Origin: Eleusine coracana subsp. coracana
Taxonomy: Eukaryota > Streptophyta > Magnoliopsida > Poales > Poaceae
Reading direction: 5' to 3'
Length of the DNA stretch: 64,000 bases
Assembly (NCBI GenBank): GCA_032690845.1
Contig: CM064430.1
Span: 48,085,882 to 48,149,881 of the forward strand
A program made the position numbers and the translations under genes. Below the pieces are notes generated by a model that did not search any database, was not told the origin of the DNA, and saw only the letters and a program-made list of their open reading frames with translations. Positions 23,856-35,746 of this stretch are shown one piece after another; within the stretch, counting starts at the first letter, position 1; each line of letters begins with the position of its first letter.

Positions 23856-25450
23856 ATTCACACCACTCTCCGTTCACACTACCAACTTCGTTCCTCTCTC
23901 TTCTAGAAACAACATAGCAAGAGAAAATGTAGATTCTACTCTATGATTGTTTCCATTACGTTTTGAGATGCCAGATTTTGCTATGTAAAGTTGATTAGTT
24001 TCTGGTGCTGCTATTTTATTGTTTATTTATATTCCATTTTGCTTGGTGATGAAGGAAGTGAGGAGCACCAATGAGTATATTCTGTGTGGTTACCGCTCCC
24101 CTCTCCAAATTACGTTTAGAGTGTTCTACTAGTTGAGTAGTTCTTGTTACGTAGGATATAAAGAACAACATGTGTTATAGTAAGTGGCTCACATTGATCA
24201 GTAGTTGGTCTGCACTTTTAGATTCAGATGTACTGATTCTTGTTGGAGAGGGAAATACAGATTTGTTACATGGGCTTACGATTCTTTTATCAAATTTAGA
24301 TACTGGTTTCATTCACATGTTATGAGATTTGTTTTGCAGATCTGATTTACTTGTTTCCTTAGGACGAAACAAGATGTTGTTTCTATTTCATCACAACTAG
24401 TCAACCTACTCATGCACTTGTGTAGCTAGTTTTTATATCTTGTTATAAAAATTAATAAATACAATATTTTTTAGTTATGCTATATCTTATATCAATTAAA
24501 TTATTAAATTATAAAGGGTAAATATTTTACTTTTTATAATAATATGCAAATTATATAAATTTATATTTTATTTTCATAATAATAGTATGGAGTATCTCTT
24601 TTGAAAAAATTTGACCCCAAAGCTTCGTTATATCACCTACTCGAAACAGGATATTGATAAATTTCTTAGGTGTATTTTAGTCTAATTTCTTCATAATGGT
24701 AGTAGTAGATAATTTTTTATAATGGTAGTGATTTCTTTGATTAATGTGGGTGTGGTGTTTGAGAGAGAGAAAGAAGGAGAGAGATGGGTGAACGTGATAT
24801 TTTTACAAATATATTTAGAAATATTTAATTCTAATTTATTTATAATGGTAATGATAGGTAATTTAATAACTATTTAGGGGTATTTTAGTATATTTTTTAT
24901 AAATAGCAGTGATGGTTAATTTAATAACTTTATTAGAAGTATTTTAGTCTAATTTTTTCATAATAACAATGGGTAATTTTTTCTTCTTATTTTTTTCTTG
25001 ATTAATGTGAAAACTTTTTTGGCTTTAAGAGCAAACGTAGTGGTTTATTCTATTGTTCAGATATATATAAAATTGATTTATTCTGTGTTTCGTGTTGTTA
25101 TCCTAGAGAAAGTGACTGGTCTTTGGTGAAGATGGTTGGCAAGAAAAAGCTCTTCACTGCCCGAGGCGTAGTGGTGTCCAAACGGGCCGTGCCTGGTGGG
25201 CCAGCCTAAAGCACGCAAAAAAGAAGCCCGACACAAGCACGGCATGGCCCGGTGTAATTAGGGCCCATGCCGGCCCAGTCCTATGCCTAGGGCCATGCTT
25301 GGGCCTAGAGTCAGGCCTTAAGGCTGGCCCGCCACGACATGATTATGAGGTAGGCCCATTGGAGCCCGCTAGCGGCCTGTAAAGGCAGGGCCCACAAGCC
25401 AGCCCACCCCGCTCTCCACTCTAGCCCTCCAGGTCTCCAGCGTCGTGGCA

Positions 25451-25458
25451 TATATAAG
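25451..25458 (+). promoter_or_regulatory. TATA box of hAT element 1
   Basis: TATATAAG lies about 190 bp before the first in-frame ATG of the transposase (25646) and just after the GC-rich subterminal region. Confidence 0.5.
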
Positions 25459-25645
25459 CCGCTCTCCTCTCCCCGCGCTAACCGTAGCTCTTTTCTTCCT
25501 CTCCTCTCCTCGCCGCACAACCGCGCTAACCCTAGCTCTTTTCTCCCTTTCCTCTCCTCGTCGCATAGCCGCGCTCAACCCTAGATCCCCGCCGCTACTC
25601 TCATGTTCTTCCTTCTCCCTCTCCCTAGTTCTGAGCGCCGTCGAC

Positions 25646-27972
25646 ATGTCTCGGCTGGATCCAAGCGATGACACGTTACGCACGACGCACAACATCATCT
25701 TCGGTGCCACTCCATCGAGGAACCCGACTCCATCGTCGTCGAGGGGCACGCGACAGCTTCTACTTCTGGTGGCACGGAGACGCCTAGTCCAGCTGGTGTG
25801 AGGGCGGGCTCGTCTGCTCCCGAGGGTGTCGTGGCGGGCTCGGCTGCTCCATCGACCGACATGCCTCCTCCGCCTCCTCCTACAAGCACGACGAGCGACA
25901 ACTCTGGCCCTGCAACACTGGCAACCGCCAATACCGCGAGCACAGGCACAACTTCACGCAAAAGGGGCCGCAAGTCAACTTCGGAATGTTGGCACGACTT
26001 CACACCGTTGTTCAAGGACGTCAATGGCATTCAGGTAAGGCATGCTGCTGTCTGTAACCATTGCAAGACGCAACTCACTGCTAGATCTAGCGATGGCACT
26101 GGTCATTTGCTCCGGCACCGTACTGCTTGCTTGGTTAAAACTGAGCGCACTAATAGGGCCCAAACCGTGCTACGTTACAATACGGATGGAACTGTGCGTT
26201 CATGGGATTATGATCCGAATATTACTCGTTTAGAACTTTGTCGCTTGATTGTTATCTTGGATGTGCCTCTTGGATTTGGTGCTTTTGATGCATTCAAACA
26301 TTACATTAAGGTAGCTCATAATCCTAGATTTGAAGGTGTTTCTAGGCAAACCACTACTAGAGATTTTCATAAGTGCTTTACTAAACATCGTAGTAAAATA
26401 AGGGAATCTTTGCAAAGTAGTGTGTCTTCCATTGCAATTACATCTGATATTTGGTCCGATAAAGCTAAGGAAGACTACCTTAGTGTGGTTGCTCATTTTG
26501 TTACTTTTGATTAGGTTCTTGAGAAAAGGGTACTTACCATGAGATTGATTGATGTGTCTCATAGTGGTACTAATATTGCTGAACGGAATGAAACTATGAT
26601 TTCTGAATATGGTTTGACTGATAAAATATTTTCTGTTACTCTTGACAATGCCTCTGCTAATGCCAATGCTATGAGCATTTTGACACCTAAATTTGTTGCT
26701 TATGTTGGCCCTCTTTTCTTGCATCAGAGATGTGCATGTCATATTATCAACTTAATTATCAAGTCTGGTTTGAAACGTTTGAAGCCCATTGTTGAATCAT
26801 TTAGAATTGCTATTTCTTTTCTAAACTCCTCTAATCAGAGGATTGCTTCATACAAATTTTATTACATTGCTTTGGGTGTTCGGTCAAGAAAATTCTCTTT
26901 GGATATGGATATGAGATGGAATTCCACCTTTCTGATATTAAAACATTTGCTTCCACATCAAAGCACCTTCTCTGTTTTTATAAATAGCCAATAGCAACAA
27001 GTTATAGGGCAAGCTTTGCTAAGTCCTGATGACTGGTATATGGCTGAGAAAGTGACTGACTTTCTTGAACAATTTTATCAGATTACTTGTACTCTTTCTG
27101 GTGTTTACTACCCCACTTCTAATCTTATTCTACATTAGCTTATTGAGCTTGCTGGTCACTTGAATGAATATGAGTCTAATAAGCTGCTAAGTCATGTTGT
27201 TATTCCTATGAAGTCCAAGTACTTAAAGTATTGGCAAGATATTCCTCTGTTGTATTCATTTGCCTTTGTTTTGGACCCTAGAGGCAAGCTGAAAGGCCTT
27301 ATCAATGCTTTCAAAATTCTGGGTAATCTTACTAGCACTGACTACTCAGCTTATTTCAATACGGTTCGTGTTGAGTTATCTAATATGTTTGCCAAGTATG
27401 AGAATAGGTTTGGTGCATTTAGGATGCAGAGATCAACTCCACAGGTAAGTGTAGGTAGGAAGAGGACCTCTTAGGGTAAGATATTTGCCAGTTATGATAT
27501 ATCTGATGGTCCTCAACCTTCTCAAACTGCATCAGTGCCTCGGGTTTCTGAATTAACCATGTATCTTGATAGTGATACAGTGGCTGATTATAATGATAAT
27601 CTTGATGTCTTGAATTGGTGGAATGTGCACAAACAGACCTATCCTATCTTGGCTATCCTTGCTAAAGATGTTTTGACAGTCCCTGTCTCAACTATAAGTT
27701 CAGAATTTGTTTTTAGCTTGTCTGGCAGGTTGCTTGAAGAAAGACGACAAAGCTTGAGTAGTGTCATGGTGGAGATTCTCACTTGCTTGAAGGATTGGTA
27801 TATGGGTGAAGAAAGGGAGCAACACACTATGGAGAAGCATCATGAAGAGCTTGAGAAGATGTTTCAAAATCTCTACTTGAATGACCGACCTGCAACACAA
27901 GATGCTGCTACTGGTGGTGCTGATCATGATGGTGGTGTTGATCATGATGGTGGTGTTGATGTTGTGATATAG
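25646..27972 (+). pseudogene. hAT transposase of element 1, interrupted by four amber codons
   Basis: From about 25670 to 27972 there is one continuous reading frame broken only by TAG at 26512, 26992, 27136 and 27472, and ended by a fifth TAG. The N-terminal start at 25646 is in another frame, so one frameshift before about 25800 is needed. The order is a Ser/Thr/Pro-rich N-terminus, a BED zinc finger (WHDFTPLF; CNHC...HLLRHRTAC), the catalytic core (AITSDIWSDKAKEDYLSVV, VTLDNASANANAM, HQRCACHIINLI) and the hAT dimerisation domain (NWWNVHKQTYPILAILAKDV, SLSGRLLEERR). It would bind the element ends and cut them, but as written it cannot be translated to full length without readthrough. Confidence 0.88.
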
Positions 27973-28390
27973 TAGATATTTGATGTTGTAATCTATTTTG
28001 TTGTTGTTGTAATTGTATGAGATAATTTGAGCTGGTTGTACTTTTTTTCCCGTGAGACCAAGGGTTTTTAACGAGCCAGGCAGCTCTTAATCCAATTATT
28101 CTTCCTTTTGGCCAAACTTTGAGTTTTCTGATTCTTTCTAATTCATTTTCATGCCTAACATGTCTAAAAGGGTCTAGCATGCCTAATGGGTTTAACGCGC
28201 CTAACGGGCTGGCTCGACACGCGTAACTCAGTGTGTGTGTGCCACGGGCTTGCGGCCAGGCCTTAAGGCTGGCACGGCACGACACGAATTGAGAAGTGGG
28301 TTGTGCCGTCACGAAATGAAACGTGTCAGGCCTTTTAAGGCTTGGGCCATGCCATGCCGGGCGGCCTGTTTGGACACCACTATCGGGGCG

Positions 28391-29930
28391 TGCCGTCAAG
28401 TCGCGCTCACGCGGGGGCCAACTAGACCAGCAAGACCATCACGAAGATGGACCAACACTTTAGGCGAGGCAAGACTATCCCTCCACCTGGCCCAGTTCCT
28501 GCTACGACGCCTCTCCCACTCCCAACACCCAGCGTGGTTCCTCTAGTGATGGCACCTGTCGTCCCTTTGCCCAGGCCCAGGAGTGCCTCTCCTTGTCCCC
28601 GATGCTGCACCCTCGGCGACTCATCTCCCCGCGCCCGATGTGCTTCTTAGGAGTCGGTCCCCGGTGCCCGGAGCCCTGGCCAATGTACTGGTGGTCGATT
28701 CCATGAACGCACCGCTCGTTTCCACCTTTGATGACGAGGAGTAGGCTGATTTACCATCCAAAGTTAATGCAATACAGTTTATGCAAGTTTTTCAATGCTG
28801 TGGTTCAGTTCGCGAGAATCTTTTGTCCAGTTTATTTGTTTGTGTTTGTTTTAAAGACTTTTTGTTTGAAGGACACTTAATAAACATGGTTTTCTCTGTG
28901 AGACAATATAACCTTATATTTTTGTCTTCTCGATATTAAGAAATTATCTTTTATATATAGAACACTTTAGTAGGAGAAGTTTTGAAATAAAAGAATGGAA
29001 CTTAACATTTGACATGAGATCACATGACACTCCACATCTCATAGTTTTGAAATAAAAGAATGTCGAGAAACAATGCATTGAGAATGGTCTTATGGTTCAA
29101 AATTTAATAATAGACTTTGTCCCACATAATTTTCCTTGGCAAGTCTATTTCATTTTCACAAAAATAGGATTTATGATCCCAAAATACCATACATAATGTC
29201 ACTGAATGTACACCTAAAACAGACATTTTTTTAATGAATCTAGAACAGACCCAACATACTGCTCTTAGGTAAGCAGAAAAACAAGCCAAGTCGTTAAGCA
29301 CATAGGCACATTAAACTTCTAACAGTATTGTCGCAAATTTACAAAGCTGGAATGAATCGCCTTGGAGTATCTGGACTACAAAAATGATTGACTCTTCAAT
29401 AAAATTGATCCAATAGTGCAGGGATGCAAAGGTTCACTAAAAAGTTTGCCTTGATGTTGCATCGAACCAAAAAGAAGTATTTTCTTGAAAACAAATCATG
29501 GCTAAATTTTGTTTCTTAGTTATTTTGCTTTCTTTTGTAGTCTTTTTCTTTTTCCACCTGTTGTACAGACTCTGTTTTTTATTAATGAAAAATTTCAGTG
29601 GGGCGGCCCTCCTCCTGTTCAGTAAAAAAAAAGTTCGTACTAGAGAAGGCATGGGCTCGTGGCATCGTACCGAACGAGAGAGAATTCCCCTCCTTTCCGT
29701 CAGGCAGCGGCAGCGCGTAGTGATTGAAACATCGTCGTCCAACCATGGCTTCCCCATGTAAAGCATGGCGCCTTGGCGACGCGCGCCGGACACCACACTT
29801 TGGGTGTGAAATGTGTTGTGCTGTGCTGCTGCTTCAATTCCGTCGTCGCTACCACACACGACTCAAAGTAAAGCCGGCCGCGGCAAGAGATTGAGGGCAG
29901 GGAGCCACGCCCTGGGATTGGGGGAGAAAC
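28391..29930. other. Spacer after hAT 1, no supported gene
   Basis: A Pro-rich frame at 28447-28650 and a frame at 29437-29859 show no domain. The middle part (28.75-29.35 kb) is AT-rich. Confidence 0.3.
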
Positions 29931-31079
29931 TATTTATAGTATGTATATATTCAATATATATTATTCATATTATGTTGAGATTTGTGTTATATATACTATA
30001 TATTAAATATCATATGATGAAGTATATATAAAGATAAGATTTTATCAATTTCAATATAAAATATATGATTTAGATAATGCATGATTAATATGTACATATC
30101 AAAATTTTGCTTTGGGGGCTGGGGCAGGCCGCAACGGGCGAACGCAGTCTTCGTGCTCGACGACAGCGCGTGATCGTGGACGGGCTCGGACCGAAAGTTA
30201 ATACCGGAGCCGTGCAAGAGAGTGGCTGGGAGCGTGCTGGTGCTGGCAGCAGGCAGGCTGCCGTGCTGGGGATTGCTTTCCGCTGCGTTCTTTTGGCGAA
30301 AGGAGTCGCAGAGCGGCATCCGGCACTGATCAGTTTGCCCCTGCAAGTGTCAAAAGCAGCGTTGCCGGAATCCCCAAACGAGTTCCCGCGCAATGCAGTG
30401 TCAGGCAGAGCAGATGGGCTCACGGACCGGTCCCTCTCTATGGATGGAGAGAGCTGGAGACCGGTCTCATTATCAAGGATACAGCCACCGCAAGAGTCCA
30501 AATAAAAGGTAACAGTTCAGAAAGAAGCCTCACTCCCTTTTCTCTTTTCTGGAAAAGGTAATCCACAAGAGCACAATGAAGCGAACATCCAACTTCTATT
30601 ATCATTGTCAAAAACAAACTTTGAAATTTGAATCAGAAGATTTTATATATGGGCTAAAATGTGCATTATATGCGTAGGGAAAAATCTTCCTTCTCATTTT
30701 CTATATGAAATAAAGGATTTTCAATAGGAAGACTGAGCTGTTGATTGTACTGACTTTCGATGTTGTTCAAGTGAAAGATTTTTAAACTGAGTGCTGAAAT
30801 CATTTTGATTTTGAAAGATAAGAACCAGGTGTCTTCAAACTTCTTTTAAGGGATAACATGTCGACAACATTCAAATTGAGAAAATGACGACTGTGTACGG
30901 AAATTTGGAAGACAACAAGGCAGAGGAGGGATAGGACGGTAATTTACGGGAGAGAGTCCAACGACGAGAGGGTGCTCCCCTTTCCCCTGCAGAAATCTCG
31001 GGCGCCGCCACGCAGTCCTTGCAACCTCCACTCGAGGCCCTCTCGTGTTCGCCTGAACTTGTTTGGTGCGAGAGAAGAG
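29931..31079. other. AT-rich patch and 5' region of AAA gene C
   Basis: 29931-30100 is almost pure AT with overlapping ATATA palindromes. 30107-30505 has open frames on both strands without domains. The last 200 bp are the GC-rich leader of the AAA gene. Confidence 0.3.
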
Positions 31080-32680
31080 ATGGCGACGGATTCCTCCCCT
31101 GCGGCGGCGGCGGCGATCCCGTCCTACCGGAAGGCCGTGGACGCGTACAAGAAGGCCGTGGCCACGGCGGCCTCGGTGACCGCGTACGCCGTGCTGGCGC
31201 GCGGCATGGCGCGGGAGCTCCTCCCTCACGACCTGCGCGACGCGGCGGAGTGGGCTGCCTCCTTCCTCCGCGCCCGCCTCGAGCCCCGCCCCACCGAGCG
31301 CCGCACCATCGTCATCAAGCGCGCGGCCGGGGACCACCACCACTACGACGGCGAGAACGGGCTGTTCGAGGAGGTCCGCGAGTACCTGGCCACCCGGATC
31401 CAGCCGCGCTCCATGCGGCGGCTCTGCCTCAGCGGCGGCGTCGGCGGCGCCAGGAAGGTGCTATCCATGGAGCCCGGCGACTCGATGACGGACTCCTTCG
31501 AGGGCGTGGACTTCACGTGGGCGTCCGTCGCGGCGGAGGGCCGGCACGGCTACGGCACCGAGTCGCTGGAGGTGAGCTTCGACGCGGAGCACACGGACAT
31601 GGCGCTGGGCCGGTACGTGCCTCACATCACGGCGTCGGTGGAGGAGGAGCGGCTGCGTGAGCGCGCGCTCAAGATCTACATGAACGAGAGCTCGTCATGG
31701 CGCGGCATCACCCACCGCCACCCGGCCACGTTCGACACGCTCGCCATGGACCCGGAGCTCAAGCAGTCCGTCATCGACGACCTCGACCGGTTCCTCAAGC
31801 GCAGGGAGCACTACCGCCGGATCGGCAAGGCGTGGAAGCGCGGCTACCTGCTCTACGGCCCGCCCGGCACCGGCAAGTCCAGCCTCGTCGCGGCCATCGC
31901 CAACTACCTCCGCTTCAACCTCTACGACCTCGACCTCTCCGACGTGCACTCCAACATGTTCCTACAGAGGCTGCTCATCGGCATGTCCGACAAGTCCATC
32001 CTCGTCATCGAGGACATCGACTGCTGCTTCAGCTCCGCGTCAAGGGAGGAGGACAAGGATCAAAGTCATCATCAGACCGGCGCTGGCCATTCCACGGACG
32101 ACGATGTCATGGACGACGTCTCCCCACCAGCTCCATGGACCATGGTACGAAGTGCAGCAACGCGAAAGCATGATTCTTTAACTGTTTTTTCATCATCTGA
32201 TTTCATTTTTGTAATTCCAAATCATGAATTTTGAACGCAATGATGTCTGAGCTAACCAATATGGGTGTTTCTGTTGTGCAGATGCCGCCGTCGCTGCCGC
32301 AGCAACAGAAGATAACTCTGTCTGGGCTGCTCAACTTCATCGACGGGCTGTGGTCCACCAGCGGCGAGGAGCGTATCGTCATCTTCACCACCAACTACAA
32401 GGACCGCCTCGACCCGGCGCTGCTCCGCCCGGGACGCATGGACAGGGAAATCTACATGGGCTACTGCGGCTGGGAGGCCTTCAAGACTCTGGTTCACAAC
32501 TACTTCCTCCTCGACGACCACCCCATGTTCCCAGAGCTCCGTGAGCTGCTTGAGAAGGTGGAGGCAACACCGGCTGAGGTGTCGGAGATGCTGCTGCGGA
32601 GCGAGGATGCCGATGCTGCGCTCCGGGGCGTTGCCAAGTTCCTCGCAGACAAGAAGCAGGGGACGGTTGAAGGTAATTAA
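31080..32680 (+). CDS. AAA-ATPase, BCS1-like/ASD type, paralogue C (487 aa)
   Basis: Exons 31080-32144 (355 codons) and 32282-32680 (132 codons plus stop) join in phase 0, with an intron of 137 nt. The ATG at 31080 is followed by the conserved [17 protein letters not shown] hydrophobic N-segment. Walker A GPPGTGKS is at 260-267 and Walker B ILVIEDID at 307-314. The sensor region [20 protein letters not shown] is intact, with RE in place of MH immediately after it. The linker before the intron is His/Asp-rich. The 3' end faces paralogue D (convergent), with 1.9 kb between. Predicted to be a functional membrane-anchored AAA protein like A and B. Confidence 0.94.
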
Positions 32681-32881
32681 CGCCATTGCATCAAGAACCA
32701 GCTAGCTAGGGAAGAAACAGGGGCAGAGCCTTTTTTTTGTGCAGCAAGTCTTCTGAAATGCTGATGATTTCCAGATCTAGTTCTGTATTAGCTGCAACTG
32801 CTGCTCTGATAACTCTTTAGTTATTGCCTTTAGAAACTGATTTAGGCTCAGAAACTTAGAAATTGATTTAGGCTAATCAGT

Positions 32882-33290
32882 CTATGATCCACTAGGTTTC
32901 TGTGTCTTGAGACATTAAACTCTCTGATATCACTTGGTAGTGCTAGTTGGTGTCAACATTCTAGCTTCTGCGTGTTGAAAGGGGGAGAAAACATTCAGTC
33001 TCATGCTGGTACTTGTGCATGGTGGACCTGGTATTTTGGTGATGGCATGTAACTTCTGAAATCTGTTCCTTAAGTACTATGATCCACTACATTTCTGTGC
33101 CTTGAGACATTAAACTCTTTGATGTCACCTGGTAGTGCTAGCTGGTGTCAACATTTGATATGCGTTCAGGCTTGTGCCTGTTGAAAGGGTGAGAAAAACA
33201 TTCAGTTTCATGCTGGTACTTGTGCATTGTGGACCTGGTATTTTGGTGATACCATGTCATTTATGAGTTTTCTGATCTGATCCTTAAGTA
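32882..33290. repeat. 195-bp tandem duplication downstream of AAA gene C
   Basis: Two units (32882-33076 and 33077-33290) share CTATGATCCACTA, TGAGACATTAAACTCT and GGACCTGGTATTTTGGTGAT. They are roughly 85-90% alike by eye. The region is 3' flank, without coding. Confidence 0.85.
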
Positions 33291-33420
33291 TTTCACTCGA
33301 TAGTTTTCTGGTGGTAATAAAATGAGCTTGATGCTTATAGATGATGTGACTCTTTATTTCAGAGTTTATGGTACCATAACTGTGATTTTAGGGGAACTTT
33401 GTGGTCCTATTGGTGAATTG

Positions 33421-34579
33421 TAGCTGAATGTGTTTGATGTAATGTGTCTGATCATTTCTGTTTTCATGGTATCAGTATGCCTGGCTTTGATCCAGTATAT
33501 ATCCTAGTCAGACGCTGTTTTCTTCTTCCAACAAAGGCTGGTTCTGTAGTTTTTGTAGTTATGTAACGAAAAAAGATCAGTTGCGAAGTGTTACAGAACA
33601 TGTGGCAGGAAATCATTTATAGTTCCTACATGCAACTGAAATAGAGTTTTTTTGGTGTAGCAAATTATCAGTCCATTCTGAATTTCTATTTTTGGTTTCT
33701 GAATTTGTGATCCCTCTGACTATATGTAAAGGTTGGATATCGGGCATTCTTCAGTAGATGTCACTTTCATTAATCTTAAAAGTCACATGTGTTACACAGA
33801 ACCTCAAATCATTTATTAGACCAGAAGTAATCAGAACAGACATTGAAATCAATCACATTTCTACCTAAAAATATCAAACGCTCTGTTGTCACTTGCTAAT
33901 GCTACCCCAATGAGACTCACGTTTGAGGATAATAAATCCATAATGTAACAGAGCACATGGCTCCAAAAAAATCCCAGTGTCTGATCAAAAGAATCATGCT
34001 AACTGGAACATGACTCTTGGACCATCTTGGTTGCTACAATGTGCATACAGAAAAGAAAAAAAAGATACTACTCGGCGCTACCAGGCAGAATCTGTCACAT
34101 CCTTATTAGCTCTAAAGTGAATTTGCAGGCAGAAGGCGAAGTGAAATACATAGCTTTCAGAAGATTTACTAGACTAGAACAACGAGAAGTAGATGTTCAA
34201 TGGCAAACTAATTTTTACATCTTCAACACTAGCAACATGTAACTCAGCGAGCTGAAAGCCTGAAACAATTTGTTCATATGAGAATGAGATGATGACTGAT
34301 TGACTGATAACAGAGAAGCAGAAAGCCAAAGACATTTAAAGCAGTTCCAACAACGACCATAATATATAGCGGTTCGACAAGTACTACGACCTTAGTAGTA
34401 GATTAATAATAGGTTCGACTTTGACATTTGGAGACATTTTACTATTGCCTATAACCATAATAGTAATTGGACAGAGAAATTCACGACAAGCGAAGAAGTA
34501 GCTAAATTATCATCATCATCACAAAAGGTTGCAAACACTTGCAAGTTGCAACACTAAGAAGGTACCGATTTACTGACGG
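33421..34579. repeat. 3' flank shared with the region 61085-62448 (segmental duplication)
   Basis: Collinear matches include CTGATCATTTCTGTTT, TAGTCAGAC.CT, AGTGTTACAG.ACATGTGGCA, TGTAAAGG.TGG and GTGTGCATACAG/ATGTGCATACAG with those downstream of AAA paralogue E. Together with the adjoining genes they mark a duplicated block of about 2.4-2.9 kb. Confidence 0.8.
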
Positions 34580-35746
34580 CTAATCCAGAGGCGCTCCTAC
34601 CTCAGATCCCTTCATAGCTGGCTTCCCACCCTTGTTCTTGTCCTGGAGGAACTCCACGAACCCCTGGAGCGCGACATCGGCGTCTTCGCTCCGCAGCAGC
34701 ATCTCCGACACCTCGGCCGGCGTCGCCTCCACCTTGTCAAGCAGGTGGCGTATCTCCTGGAACATCGGGTGGTCGTCGAGGAGGAAGTAGTTGTTGGCCA
34801 GCGTCTTGAATGCCTCCCAGCCGCAGTAGCCCATGTAGATGTGCATGTCCATGCGCCCTGGCCGCAGCAGCGCCGGGTCGAGGCGGTCCTTGTAGTTTGT
34901 GGTGAACACGATGATACGCTCCTCGCCGCACGTGGACCATAGCCCGTCGATGAAGTTGAGCAGCCCGGACAACGTGATGCCCTTAGGCGGCGGTCCGTCG
35001 TCCGAGTAGTCCTTATGCCTGAGGAACCGGTCGAGGTCGGCGATGATGGCCTGCTTGAGCTTCGGGTCCATGGCGAGCGTGTCGAACGTGGCCGGGTGCC
35101 GGTGCGTGATGCCGCGCCACTTGAAGCTCCAGTTCGTGAAGATCTGGAGGATGCGACGCTGCCGCTGCACCTCCTCCATCTCCGCCATGATGAAGGGCAC
35201 GTACTCGCCCAGCGCCAGGTCCGTGTGCTCCGCGTCGAAGTGGAGAGACATGAGGACCGACGAGGAGTCGGACTCGGACGACCCCGCGCTGAGGCGCACG
35301 ACGAGGTCGTCGTCACGGCGGCGCAGGTCGAGCAAGGACCAGGTGAACTCGACGCCCTCATAGACGTCGGTCATGGAGTCGCCCGGCATCATGGACAGGA
35401 CCTGCTGGTCGTCGTCGCGAACGACGAGGCGGAGCCGGCTCGCGGCGTGCGGGTCGATGCGGGTGGCCAGGTACGATCGAGCAGCGGCGTACAGGCGGTT
35501 GTTGTCTTCCTTCCCGATGAAGATGGTCTTGGTGCGCCGCTGCTTCGGGGACCGGAGGAGGTGGGCGCGGACTACGGACGCCGCCCACCGCGCCGCGCCG
35601 CGGAGCTCGTCGGGGAAGAGCTCCTTCGACATGCTGCGCGCCACCATGGTGTACGCGGTGGCCGTGGCCGCCGCCGCCACCGCCTTCTTGTAGGTCTCCG
35701 CGGCCTTGCCGTAGGAAGGTGAAGCCAGCACGGACGAGAGATCCAT
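34580..35746 (-). CDS. AAA-ATPase-like protein, paralogue D, lacking Walker A and Walker B (388 aa)
   Basis: A single uninterrupted exon starts at ATG 35746; the paralogue-equivalent start MDLSSVLASPSYGK matches copy E. The hydrophobic N-segment and AAA-associated domain match copy E closely through [16 protein letters not shown] to DRFLRHKDY (Tyr247). The frame then runs SDDGPPPK directly into [15 protein letters not shown] (from 256), which is the start of exon 2 in the paralogues. About 95 residues are gone, including GPPGTGKS and ILVIEDID, and no intron is left. The sensor/arginine region [20 protein letters not shown] and the C-terminal lid remain. It cannot bind ATP in the normal way. 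It could be a dominant partner in an AAA ring or a recent pseudogene that has stayed open. Confidence 0.88.
   Translation of the reverse strand: MDLSSVLASPSYGKAAETYKKAVAAAATATAYTMVARSMSKELFPDELRGAARWAASVVRAHLLRSPKQRRTKTIFIGKEDNNRLYAAARSYLATRIDPHAASRLRLVVRDDDQQVLSMMPGDSMTDVYEGVEFTWSLLDLRRRDDDLVVRLSAGSSESDSSSVLMSLHFDAEHTDLALGEYVPFIMAEMEEVQRQRRILQIFTNWSFKWRGITHRHPATFDTLAMDPKLKQAIIADLDRFLRHKDYSDDGPPPKGITLSGLLNFIDGLWSTCGEERIIVFTTNYKDRLDPALLRPGRMDMHIYMGYCGWEAFKTLANNYFLLDDHPMFQEIRHLLDKVEATPAEVSEMLLRSEDADVALQGFVEFLQDKNKGGKPAMKGSEVGAPLD

Larger units (their letters stand above)
22301..25160. other. AT-rich repeat-derived region, no gene
   Basis: No coding frame is supported over 2.8 kb. It holds a tandem duplication (23212-23500), a MITE fragment (23575-23855) and, at 24656-25010, several imperfect copies of a phrase built on GTATTTTAGTCTAATTT followed by TCATAAT. 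Confidence 0.45.
25169..28382 (+). mobile_element. hAT DNA transposon 1 (3.2 kb)
   Basis: Inverted ends TAGTGGTGTCCAAAC.GGCC start at 25169 and end at 28382. Flanking octamers CCGAGGCG (25161-25168) and TCGGGGCG (28383-28390) match at 6 of 8 positions, an aged 8-bp target duplication as hAT elements make. Subterminal regions are packed with GGCC/GGCA.GGC motifs. A TATA box (25451-25458) precedes the transposase frame. A sister element lies at 50520-53867. Confidence 0.9.

Noticed and set aside
30107..30505. 132-codon plus frame upstream of AAA gene C
   Set aside because: No domain; an overlapping frame of similar length exists on the other strand; probably GC bias.
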